49,050 nt of DNA, from positions 1 to 49,050 of the forward strand of contig CAJYCI010000002.1 of NCBI GenBank assembly GCA_913428515.1, in the 5' to 3' direction. The notes beneath the pieces were generated by a model. It was not told where the DNA came from and did not search any database. It saw only the letters and a list, made by a program, of their open reading frames with translations. Both the position numbers and the translations under genes were made by a program. Positions within the stretch are counted from its first letter, which is position 1. Each line of letters opens with the position of its first letter. This DNA comes from an uncultured Gammaproteobacteria bacterium (GTDB lineage Bacteria > Pseudomonadota > Gammaproteobacteria > Pseudomonadales > Azotimanducaceae). This document shows positions 8,626 to 17,298 of this stretch, in pieces.

Positions 8626-9216
8626 GTGTTGCAATCACATAGAAAAATCTGCGTTTATTGCGGTTCAAGTCGGGGCGAAGATTCGGTTTATGCAGACGCA
8701 GCTAAAGAGTTAGGAAAAGAGATTGCAGGTAACAGCAATACTCTTGTCTACGGGGGGGCAAGGATCGGACTGATGGGTATCTTAGCAGATACGGTCTTGG
8801 CCGAGGGAGGTAGAGTCTTCGGCGTAATCCCAAATAATTTAGCAGAGCTAGAAATCGCTCATGACGGTCTATCCGAACTGTTTTTATGTGAGGATATGCA
8901 TGCTAGAAAAAAGAAAATGTCCGAACTAAGCGATGGCTTCATCGCGATGCCTGGAGGTCTAGGAACCCTCGAAGAGCTATTCGAAATATGGACCTGGGCC
9001 CAATTGGGTATTCACAGCAACCCTATCGGGATTTTTAATGTGAATCGTTATTTTGATCCAATGATTTTCTTCATTGAGAAAGCTGTCTCAGCTGGGTTTA
9101 TCAGACCCGGACACACCTCCTCACTGATTATTGAAGAGCAACCGAAAAACCTTATAAGATTAATTAACTCTGGGAAATACGAAACCGTAAAAAAAGTGCC
9201 TGATGAGAGAGATTAA
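8626..9216 (+). CDS. LOG family protein (TIGR00730-type Rossmann fold)
   Basis: 196 aa; CVYCGSSRG and MPGGLGTLEELFEIWTWAQLG (PGGxGTxxE); GTG start 3 nt after the clpP-like stop. Confidence 0.94.
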   Translation: MLQSHRKICVYCGSSRGEDSVYADAAKELGKEIAGNSNTLVYGGARIGLMGILADTVLAEGGRVFGVIPNNLAELEIAHDGLSELFLCEDMHARKKKMSELSDGFIAMPGGLGTLEELFEIWTWAQLGIHSNPIGIFNVNRYFDPMIFFIEKAVSAGFIRPGHTSSLIIEEQPKNLIRLINSGKYETVKKVPDERD

Positions 9217-9319
9217 CTCTTGTCAGAGGCGAACCTAGCAATCAGTGTTTTTAAGAAAGAAACAACTTGCGAACCTAAAGTAAGGTATTGTTTGCCTTAA
9301 TTGCTAAGGGGGAAGAACG

Positions 9320-9856
9320 ATGGGTTATCATCACGTGGCACTTGCGACAAAAAATATTAAAGCAATACATGAATTTTATGAGGAGGTAATGGGCTTCCAA
9401 TTAGTAAAAGTTGAAGTCGCGCCATCTCCGGAGGGAGGTTGGGCAAAACATTTTTTTTATCGAATGGAGGATGACTCGAAGTTCATTGCTTTCTGGGAAA
9501 TCCACGACCTCCCCGGTGTTGACATCGATTTCGAAACTAATATTTCAAAAGCCGCTGGGTTACCAGATCATATAAACCACCTTGCATTTGATGTAGCTGA
9601 TTTATCGGAACTGACTCATCGTAAAAATCAGTGGTTAGATTCGGGATACGATGTGCTAGAAGTCGACCATAACTGGTGCCGTTCGATATATACAAAGGAC
9701 CCCAACGATAACCTAGTTGAATTTTGTCTGACTACCGGAGACTTCGATAAAGAGGATCGAACTTTCGCTTTAGCGCAATTGAGGTCAAATTTTCCAAACT
9801 ACTCAGCCCCCCCAAAAAGCACCGAACTTCATAAGAAAAACTCCAATTCGAAATAA
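9320..9856 (+). CDS. VOC family (glyoxalase/bleomycin resistance/dioxygenase) protein
   Basis: 178 aa; MGYHHVALATKNIKAIHEFYEEVMGF...YTKDPNDNLVEFCLTTGDF. Confidence 0.9.
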   Translation: MGYHHVALATKNIKAIHEFYEEVMGFQLVKVEVAPSPEGGWAKHFFYRMEDDSKFIAFWEIHDLPGVDIDFETNISKAAGLPDHINHLAFDVADLSELTHRKNQWLDSGYDVLEVDHNWCRSIYTKDPNDNLVEFCLTTGDFDKEDRTFALAQLRSNFPNYSAPPKSTELHKKNSNSK

Positions 9857-9880
9857 AGCACCGGTTTCAATCTTATAAAA

Positions 9881-9897
9881 ACCTTTCACGAAAAGGT
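9881..9897. terminator. Candidate hairpin between convergent VOC and GST genes
   Basis: ACCTTT-CACGA-AAAGGT inverted repeat flanked by A-rich/T-containing sequence; overlaps the GST stop codon. Confidence 0.3.
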
Positions 9898-10632
9898 CTT
9901 AATGGCTTCCGATATTGCTTTTGCTCCAGCGATCGTAGATTTCTTCATTGACTCTATTTCAGGCGCCTGGTCTTTTATACTTCCCAGTTCTTTCAATGCA
10001 CAGTGCGCAGCCTCGTATCCTCCGAGTTTTGACATGCGTTGAAGCCAAGAAGAGATGTGAGGAAATTCCGAAACGTCGAAAACGTCAGTATAGTGCGATT
10101 GCATCTGTCCTATTTCTGCGTAAGCGCTTATATCTGCAATAGTCGGGTGTTGAAAAATTAAAAAATCATTCGTGTTTAAAAAAAAATTTTCTAATATCGT
10201 TAATGCTGCTCGGAAATTTTTTTCTGCTGCTTTTATAGACTGCTCCGAAAATTTCAGATCTGGCCTCACTCGTTTTGCGACCAAGGTAGACCCTTCTCGG
10301 ATATTTCTGTGATGATAATGAAGGTACTGATCTACTTTTGCCCTCTCCTTTGGATTTTCCGGATAAAGCTCCTCCCACCCGTTAGAACTAGCTAAATAAG
10401 CCAAAATTGCATTGGATTCGCCGAGAGAGAACCCAGTGTCTGGTTCTTCAAAGCAAGGAACAGTGCCACCTGGAAACTTTGAAAGGAATTCGGGACTCCT
10501 AGAGCCATTGTTGTTGGATGATCCAGGCATTGACAGCACAAACTCAAATGGCACTCTTTTCAACAAAAGAAGCCACACCACTGCACGAACTGGCTGCGAA
10601 AAGGGGACACCGTAGACTATTGGCAAACTCAT
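9886..10632 (-). CDS. Glutathione S-transferase family protein
   Basis: 248 aa; VYGVPFSQPVRAVVWLLLLKRVPFEFV, GTVPCFEEPDTGFSLGESNAILAYLA. Confidence 0.93.
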   Translation of the reverse strand: MSLPIVYGVPFSQPVRAVVWLLLLKRVPFEFVLSMPGSSNNNGSRSPEFLSKFPGGTVPCFEEPDTGFSLGESNAILAYLASSNGWEELYPENPKERAKVDQYLHYHHRNIREGSTLVAKRVRPDLKFSEQSIKAAEKNFRAALTILENFFLNTNDFLIFQHPTIADISAYAEIGQMQSHYTDVFDVSEFPHISSWLQRMSKLGGYEAAHCALKELGSIKDQAPEIESMKKSTIAGAKAISEAIKTFS

Positions 10633-10710
10633 TTTCTATCTCCCTGGTTTAAATCTTCGTCCCGAAACTATAAGATTTTTAAAGTCGATGCAAACTCAAC
10701 GAGAAATAAA

Positions 10711-11478
10711 ATGACAAAACCAATATGTCTAATAATTGGCGCGGGGGCAGGGATAGGCGGAAACGTAGCTAAAAAGTTCGCAAGTCATGGTTATCATTCG
10801 TTCTTGACTCGGCGAAGCAACGCGACAGGACTTAATGCTCTGATTAAAGGAATCGAGAACGAGGGAAATAAAGCGTCAGGGAAAATAGTTAATTTGATGG
10901 AAGAAGGATCGATTGAAGAGTTAGTAACTGATATCGAGACCAATTTGGGGCCAATAGAGACCGCCGTTTACAACCTAGGCGCACAGATTGGAAACCATAC
11001 GCTTGAGAATACATCGCACAAAGCATTTGAAATGGGTTGGCAGCTGGGATGCTTCGGCCTATATCGTTTAGCACATACTCTAATTCCTATCATGAAAGCG
11101 AGGGGGGCGGGAAACATTCTTGTCACTTCAGCGACAGCTGCCGTTAGAGGAAATAAGGGTCAGCACTCGCACGCGGCTGCCATGGGCGGGCGGAGAATGC
11201 TATGTCAATCGCTTAACGCTGAGTTTTCGTCTGCAGGGATCCACGTTGCACACATCGTCGTCGATGGGGTAGTGGACGCACCAGACACAGTGGGGAGGCT
11301 TCTTGGTCCTGAAAGTTTTACCAAGCTGAGAGAAAAATTAGGAGGCAGTAAAGATGGCTTGATGCTCCCAGAAAAAATCGCAGAGACCTATTTCCATATT
11401 TCACAACAACATAGATCAGTATGGACGCATGAATTAGATCTTAGATCTTTCAGCGATTCCGCATGGTGGAATAGCTGA
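10711..11478 (+). CDS. SDR family protein, divergent active site
   Basis: 255 aa; IIGAGAGIGGNVAKKFASHG cofactor motif; the usual YxxxK replaced (GQHSHAAAMGGRRML). Confidence 0.88.
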   Translation: MTKPICLIIGAGAGIGGNVAKKFASHGYHSFLTRRSNATGLNALIKGIENEGNKASGKIVNLMEEGSIEELVTDIETNLGPIETAVYNLGAQIGNHTLENTSHKAFEMGWQLGCFGLYRLAHTLIPIMKARGAGNILVTSATAAVRGNKGQHSHAAAMGGRRMLCQSLNAEFSSAGIHVAHIVVDGVVDAPDTVGRLLGPESFTKLREKLGGSKDGLMLPEKIAETYFHISQQHRSVWTHELDLRSFSDSAWWNS

Positions 11479-11559
11479 GAAAACAGAAACGCAATGGGTG
11501 CTAAAAAAGAAGCTTAAAAAAAAATAAGATCTATAGAATGGAAGGAATAATCGAACCGA

Positions 11560-11961
11560 ATGAAAGTTGATAATAAGCGTGATTTCAACAGCGATCCATT
11601 TAACCAGTATCTGGGACTAACCCTCGAGGAGACCAGACAAGACTCTGCACGAGTTAAGCTTCAAATCGGAGCAACTACACCAACAGGCATCAACAACAGT
11701 GTGCATGGCGGAGTCTTAGCTACCATAACTGACATGGCTGCTGTAACCGCTGTGTTTGCAAGTATGCGTGACGATGACATTCCAGGAGGAACAGCAGACC
11801 TGCAGATCTCATACCTCAGGCAGGCGCACTGGAACTGGCTAGAAGCAAAAGCAAACGTCTTAAAGAAGGGAAAACAATTGGCAACGATTCAAGTTGAAAT
11901 AACAAACAACGAGAGAACTCTTTGCGCCTTAGGACGGGTACTTTATGCTTTAAAAAGATAA
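11560..11961 (+). CDS. PaaI-type hotdog thioesterase
   Basis: 133 aa; NNSVHGGVLATITDMAA and GGTADLQISYLR. Confidence 0.92.
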   Translation: MKVDNKRDFNSDPFNQYLGLTLEETRQDSARVKLQIGATTPTGINNSVHGGVLATITDMAAVTAVFASMRDDDIPGGTADLQISYLRQAHWNWLEAKANVLKKGKQLATIQVEITNNERTLCALGRVLYALKR

Positions 11962-11977
11962 ATCGTAAGAAAAGAGC

Positions 11978-12505
11978 ATGAATAAATACGAAGAAAAAGC
12001 AGCAGCATTCGTTGAAATGGCTCACACCATTATTTGGTGTGCCGTTGGAACACTAGATAAAAAGAACAGACCGGGAAGCCAAATCCTTCACCCATTCTGG
12101 GATTAGGATGTTTAAGAGCTTGTTAGTTGGTTAGGAACTGGTGCCAATAAAACAAAGCGGAGTCATCTTGAGCAAAGCCAATTTGCAATAATCAATTATT
12201 GGGCGCTAAATCAAAATACTTGCACAGCCGAGAGTAAAGCGAACTGATGCTTTGATTTAGACATTCGCGATTATGTCTGGGATCGTTATCTTGGGCTACC
12301 GAAACCTCTCGGTTACAACCTAGCAATTATTCCGTGGTGGGGAAATCATCGGTCTGAGAATTTTGCTGTTCTACGCTTTGATCTATGGCAGCTGAAGGTG
12401 TTTCCAGGCAATGCCCTGATGCGATTTAGTGAAGGACTTTTTTCATGGGCCGAAGGTAAAGAATTTAACTTTAACTATTCTTGTCACCGTGCTTTAGAAT
12501 ACTGA
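11978..12505 (+). pseudogene. Pyridoxamine 5'-phosphate oxidase-like FMN-binding protein, interrupted by three in-frame stops
   Basis: One frame reads MNKYEEKAAAFVEMAHTIIWCAVGTLDKKNRPGSQILHPFWD*DV*ELVSWLGTGANKTKRSHLEQSQFAIINYWALNQNTCTAESKAN*CFDLDIRDYVWDRYLGLPKPLGYNLAIIPWWGNHRSENFAVLRFDLWQLKVFPGNALMRFSEGLFSWAEGKEFNFN...; stops at 12104 (TAG), 12113 (TAA), 12245 (TGA). Confidence 0.82.
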
Positions 12506-13907
12506 TTATCTCTCTATGGCGAGTTCGGTCAATCTTGTAACGAAAAAATAGAAGAACCCCGAGAATAGTAAAAACAGAAGTAGCAGGACCCGCAATGAAA
12601 CCCAACTGCCATACTATTTCTTCGGAAACTTGACCTGTAACCGCTCCTCGAGGGAAGCCTATGTAATCAAGCAAGATCCCCCCAAACACTAACCCCGCAG
12701 ACGCAGTAAATTTGTTCGCGAAAGAGCGTGCTGAAAAAATAATTCCCTCGCGACGGTCACCAGTTTCTAATTCGTGCTCATCTGCAATATCAGCAAACAT
12801 GGAGTTTACAGTCGCAAATAGTGCAATCGCTAACATAGTTGTTATTCCACTATTGATTACAAGTATGACCAAAAGAGAATCCGAGCCTGGCTGGGGAAAC
12901 CAACCAAAGTCAAATAGTCTTAAAACTATCGGAATATTAACCAAGACAACCACTGACAAAGCGCAACCTATCAAGGTAGGTTTTTTATCGAAGCGCGCGG
13001 TAAGCAAAGGAACAAAAAGAATTGAAAGCATCAAACCGATCAGTTGACCTATCGAAAAAAAACTAAGTTGCTCAGTTGTCATTTCGAAAAAATGAAAACC
13101 CATAAAAGGGCTCAAGACAGCCTCTACCGTGATAATGAACATGCACAAAATCATTCCGAAAAAAATCGTACGGAAAGAGGCGTTCCTAAATGCATCGAGG
13201 AGTTCTCTTCGCAAAGACTTAAATTCAAAGTTAGATGAGGAATTTGAAACCCTTTCTTTTAAACGCGGAATCTCTTTCCGGGTCCCAAAAACGCAGATTA
13301 AAACTGCAAAAACCATTATTGCCCCAGCAAAAATAGACCAAGAAAAATATGCCTCCTGATTCAAAAGAGCTGGATTAAACTCTTCGGTCGTAGGGAAGAA
13401 AATTCGGTAAGATAGCGGCACAAAAACGACCCCTCCCAAATATCCAAAAAAAGTGCTGAAAGCGTATAAGGTTGAACGCTGATCGTAGTCTTCAGCAAGT
13501 TCTGCTCCAAGAGCTAAATGCGGCACGTGATAAAAAGTCATCGATGCACGAACTAGAATCGCGAACACCGTTAACCAAATGATAAGTCCAAACTCATTTA
13601 AACTGTTGGGAGGGTTAAATAGAAAGAAGAAAGTCGCCGCTAATGGAAACGCGGAAAGAAGTATAAATGGATGACGACGACCCCATTGACCTGAGTGTTT
13701 ATCCGAGATGCTTCCGGCAAGCGGATCAGTGAAGGCATCAAACACGAGTGCAATAGCCAGCGCGATACTGGTGGCAGTGGCGGAAATCCCTATCACTTGA
13801 TTGTAGTAAAAAAGCAAAAACACGTTGAACCCGGCATTTTTTATCGCTTCCGATACCTGACCAGAGCCAAAACTAACCATAGTCGGGAACGTTAACTTGC
13901 TACCCAT
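12471..13907 (-). CDS. MFS transporter, GPH-type (sugar/cation symporter) family
   Basis: Multiple TM segments; AIALVFDAFTDPLAGSISDKHSGQWGRRHPFILLSA. Track ORF extends to 14018; MGSKLTFPTMVSFGSGQ at 13907 is the more likely start. Confidence 0.9.
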   Translation of the reverse strand: MGSKLTFPTMVSFGSGQVSEAIKNAGFNVFLLFYYNQVIGISATATSIALAIALVFDAFTDPLAGSISDKHSGQWGRRHPFILLSAFPLAATFFFLFNPPNSLNEFGLIIWLTVFAILVRASMTFYHVPHLALGAELAEDYDQRSTLYAFSTFFGYLGGVVFVPLSYRIFFPTTEEFNPALLNQEAYFSWSIFAGAIMVFAVLICVFGTRKEIPRLKERVSNSSSNFEFKSLRRELLDAFRNASFRTIFFGMILCMFIITVEAVLSPFMGFHFFEMTTEQLSFFSIGQLIGLMLSILFVPLLTARFDKKPTLIGCALSVVVLVNIPIVLRLFDFGWFPQPGSDSLLVILVINSGITTMLAIALFATVNSMFADIADEHELETGDRREGIIFSARSFANKFTASAGLVFGGILLDYIGFPRGAVTGQVSEEIVWQLGFIAGPATSVFTILGVLLFFRYKIDRTRHREIISILKHGDKNS

Positions 13908-14075
13908 GCATTTTGCCTTGCAATAAGAACAAAGCATCAGAACAGTTTTAAGGATCCCACACAATGGTAATAGGCTAATTTCTCCCACAAAAAAGGTGTC
14001 TAGCCATATAAAAGACAAAATATGAGAGCTTCAAATCAAACCTGATAAGCTAGAGTTTCCTAGCAAAAGGTTAAT

Positions 14076-14654
14076 ATGGAAATAAATCGCTTCAGTAATC
14101 TTAAAGAGATGTCTCCAGCTTATAAGGATCGATTCTCTAACCTCTTAGCAAAGAGTTTTACAAACGATGGCTTGATGTGCGGGACAATTGGGGGCGCGAA
14201 ATGGAAGCAAATAGCGCCGAAGTATTTTCGAATCCAAATTCATTATTCAGATACCCTAATTGTCGCAACTAATGAGGAGTCGCCGATAGGCGCCTCTTTT
14301 CTCAGATCTCCGCAATCAGAAATGCATTTAGCAACTGACATGTATTTTCAATTACGAACGGCTCTCCTGTTAGGAAAACATTTTAAGCACCTAGCCAAGA
14401 TTTCTCTGGAAATCGCCGACCAGATACCGAATAAACCGCATTGGTACATTAACCAACTTGCTGTGCATCCAGACTTTCGGTCGTTGGGAGTCGCAAGAAA
14501 ACTTATAGGGGAAATTATAATGCTGAAAAAAAACGAGGATATACTGATCGACTGTGAACAACACCTATGTCCTTTCTACGAAATATTTGGCTTTGAAAAG
14601 ATAGAAGGCTTTAAAGACGAAGAGCTCTCTCTGATGATTCACACATCCAATTAA
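14076..14654 (+). CDS. GNAT family N-acetyltransferase
   Basis: 192 aa; INQLAVHPDFRSLGVARKLIGEII acetyl-CoA binding motif. Confidence 0.88.
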   Translation: MEINRFSNLKEMSPAYKDRFSNLLAKSFTNDGLMCGTIGGAKWKQIAPKYFRIQIHYSDTLIVATNEESPIGASFLRSPQSEMHLATDMYFQLRTALLLGKHFKHLAKISLEIADQIPNKPHWYINQLAVHPDFRSLGVARKLIGEIIMLKKNEDILIDCEQHLCPFYEIFGFEKIEGFKDEELSLMIHTSN

Positions 14655-14695
14655 CTGCTGCCGGAAATGCTCAAGTTCCGGTTGCTCTAAATGAG

Positions 14696-14809
14696 CTATA
14701 CCACGTAACGTGCTAGAACGATAAGTGCGACGGTTAAAACCAAAAAACCAACCCCAGTGTATCCAATTAGTTTTGCAGTTTTTGTGTCATCATCATCAAA
14801 TATTGCCAA
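14696..14809 (-). CDS. Putative 37-aa single-TM membrane protein (TTG start)
   Basis: Manual translation: (M)AIFDDDDTKTAKLIGYTGVGFLVLTVALIVLARYVV; AGGAG 7 nt upstream of TTG; 44 nt downstream of the fusion flavoprotein on the same strand. Absent from ORF track. Confidence 0.55.
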   Translation of the reverse strand: MAIFDDDDTKTAKLIGYTGVGFLVLTVALIVLARYVV

Positions 14810-14853
14810 CGAACTACTCCTTAAATAAAACTCAAGCTTAATACGGTTTAAAA

Positions 14854-17052
14854 TCAATTGAAATCAGAGTTTTCGACGATCCCTTTTTTATTTTTAATTA
14901 GAAAAAAGAAACCATCGCCCCGCATCCACGAATGAAAACCCTCCAAAAAGCGAAGCGCCCATCTAGGTTTGTGATTTTTCGCCCATTCGCTAGCCACGAA
15001 TTTGTTAGCTTCTGCCATCGTTGGATATACATGAATAGTCCCCAATATTTTTCTGAGCCCTATTCGGTGCTTCATCGCTAGGGTGTACTCACTTATTAAA
15101 TTAGACGCGTGATCAGCCGCGATAGTAACACCAAGAATTTTGTCAGTGCCAGGTCTTGTAAGCACCTTAATCAAGCCAAGCGTCTCTCCATCAACTATTG
15201 CTCTATCAAGCTCCGATACGTCATAGGTTGTCACTTCATATTTTTTACCCAAAGAGATCGCATCTTTCTCGTTCAGACCTACTCGAGAAATCTCTGGATG
15301 AGAAAAAGTAGCATAAGGCATACACCGATAGTCCACAGGAAATTTTTTCACAAAGCTAAATAAGGAATTCACCGCAGCGTGCCAAGCCATATGGGACGCT
15401 GCATGGGTATACTGAAAACTCCCAGTAACGTCACCGATTGCATAAATATTGGGGAACTTAGTTCTAAGATATTTATCAACGACAACAGAGCCATCAGACT
15501 TAAGCTCAATATCTAACAAATCCAGACCCAAATTTTCTGTGTATGGCTTTCTACCTGCTGCTACCAGGAGTTGATCAAACACTATTTCTCTTTCCAGCCC
15601 CTGGTCATCAGACACTCGGAGTATGTTTCCGTCCTCGGAAGCCTCAACTTGATTTGCTCTTGTCCGGAGCAAAATTTCTACTCCCTCTGAATGAAGTCGA
15701 TTGTAAACTATATTTGAGAACTCTTCGTCTTCGTTAGGCAGCAGAGAATCTAATGCTTCAACTTGTGTTACCTCCGAACCCAGACGTTTAAAAGTTTGGG
15801 CTAATTCAACACCAATTGCTCCTCCGCCTATCACTACCAAACGGTCAGGTCGTTTTCTTAGACTCCAGAGATTTTCCGAGGTCAGGTACGGAAAAGTTTC
15901 GATCCCTTCAATATTGGGAATCAAAGGCGTAGCTCCGGTAGCCAAAATAATTTTTCTGGTAGAAATAATTCTGTCACCGACTTGCACATGCCAAGGAGAG
16001 AGTATTCTAGCCTCTCCTAAAACCACGTCTACGCCCAAAGACCGATATCGCTCGACCGAGTCTTTCGGCTCGATAGCCTGGATGATTCGCATAACGCGAT
16101 CCATAATCTTACCGAGATTAACTCTTGGGACTGAATTCTTAAAACCGAGACTCTCTGCCTGAGCGTTTTCAAAAGAATGCCTCGCCGATCTGATGAGAGC
16201 TTTGCTGGGGACGCACCCGGTATTGAGGCAATCGCCCCCCATTTGATCTTTTTCTACTAGCGAAACCTTGGCTTTTAATGTCGCACCAATCAATGCCGCG
16301 ACTAGCCCCCCAGAACCGGCTCCGATAACAACTAAGTCTCTTTCAAATTTCCCAGGCTTCGTGAAACGCTCATACAAATGATGAGAATTCATCCTCTCAA
16401 TTAGAGATTTTGCAATCAGAGGAAAAATACCGAGAAGTGCGAAGGAAATAATAATCCCGATCGAAAAAATTTGGTCAGCGGTCTCTATCGTTGCTAGCTG
16501 AGTACCAGCATTTACATATAAGATAGTGCCCAACAACATTCCAAGTTGAGATACCCAAAAGAAAGACCAGATCCTTATTTTAGTCAGACCCATCAAAGCA
16601 TTGATTAAAAAAAAGGGAAAGATAGGTACCATCCGCAGCGAAAAGAGATAAAAAGATCCATCCTTCTCAATCCCTGAATTTATCGCAGCTAATTGCTCTG
16701 TGAATCTGTTCTCAACTAAGCCCCTAAAAATCCAGCGAAACGCGAGCATTGCTAAAGTAGCACCAATCGTTGATGCGAACGAAGCAATTATTAAACCCCA
16801 TCCAAAACCGAATATAGCTCCACTCGCTAGAGTAAGAATAGCCGCGCCTGGAATAGATAGGGCTGTTATGATTACATAGCTAAAGACGAATCCGACTCCA
16901 AGCCGAACTGGATTCTTCTCAAAACTTTCTTTAAGACGATCTTTTTCTTCAAGAACTGTTTCTAAAGACAGAATGGCATCCATGCCGGATAAATTTACAA
17001 AAGCGATAACTGCAATTGCTGCTGCCAAAGCAATCCAACGATACAATGTCAT
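14854..17052 (-). CDS. VTT/TVP38 (SNARE-associated) membrane domain fused to mercuric-reductase-like pyridine nucleotide-disulfide oxidoreductase
   Basis: 732 aa; N-terminal ~220 aa hydrophobic with SIPGAAILTLASGAIFGFGWG; C-terminal VIGAGSGGLVAALIGA and GGDCLNTGCVPSKALIRSAR redox-active disulfide motif. Confidence 0.94.
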   Translation of the reverse strand: MTLYRWIALAAAIAVIAFVNLSGMDAILSLETVLEEKDRLKESFEKNPVRLGVGFVFSYVIITALSIPGAAILTLASGAIFGFGWGLIIASFASTIGATLAMLAFRWIFRGLVENRFTEQLAAINSGIEKDGSFYLFSLRMVPIFPFFLINALMGLTKIRIWSFFWVSQLGMLLGTILYVNAGTQLATIETADQIFSIGIIISFALLGIFPLIAKSLIERMNSHHLYERFTKPGKFERDLVVIGAGSGGLVAALIGATLKAKVSLVEKDQMGGDCLNTGCVPSKALIRSARHSFENAQAESLGFKNSVPRVNLGKIMDRVMRIIQAIEPKDSVERYRSLGVDVVLGEARILSPWHVQVGDRIISTRKIILATGATPLIPNIEGIETFPYLTSENLWSLRKRPDRLVVIGGGAIGVELAQTFKRLGSEVTQVEALDSLLPNEDEEFSNIVYNRLHSEGVEILLRTRANQVEASEDGNILRVSDDQGLEREIVFDQLLVAAGRKPYTENLGLDLLDIELKSDGSVVVDKYLRTKFPNIYAIGDVTGSFQYTHAASHMAWHAAVNSLFSFVKKFPVDYRCMPYATFSHPEISRVGLNEKDAISLGKKYEVTTYDVSELDRAIVDGETLGLIKVLTRPGTDKILGVTIAADHASNLISEYTLAMKHRIGLRKILGTIHVYPTMAEANKFVASEWAKNHKPRWALRFLEGFHSWMRGDGFFFLIKNKKGIVENSDFN

Positions 17053-17298
17053 GAGCGTCTCTTCTTTAACTTCCTATCCAAGCTCGAATGCCTAAGATAA
17101 CAAAACTATTTCAAGTTGATTACGAAACAATTTCTAACCCGATTCAATGAGGTAAGAATACAAATTGTCTGGTTAAACCGCGAAAGAGGCTCGGTTCAAC
17201 CCAAGCGTCTTAAGCAACAACTCTGAAAACCAAACTTGCGCAGAATCAAGATGTACTATTTACTTAGTCTATTCTCCTTGACCCGATTTGAATAGATC

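Noticed and set aside
13908-14018. N-terminal extension of the MFS ORF
   Set aside because: Cys-rich extension does not resemble GPH transporters; start at 13907 fits.
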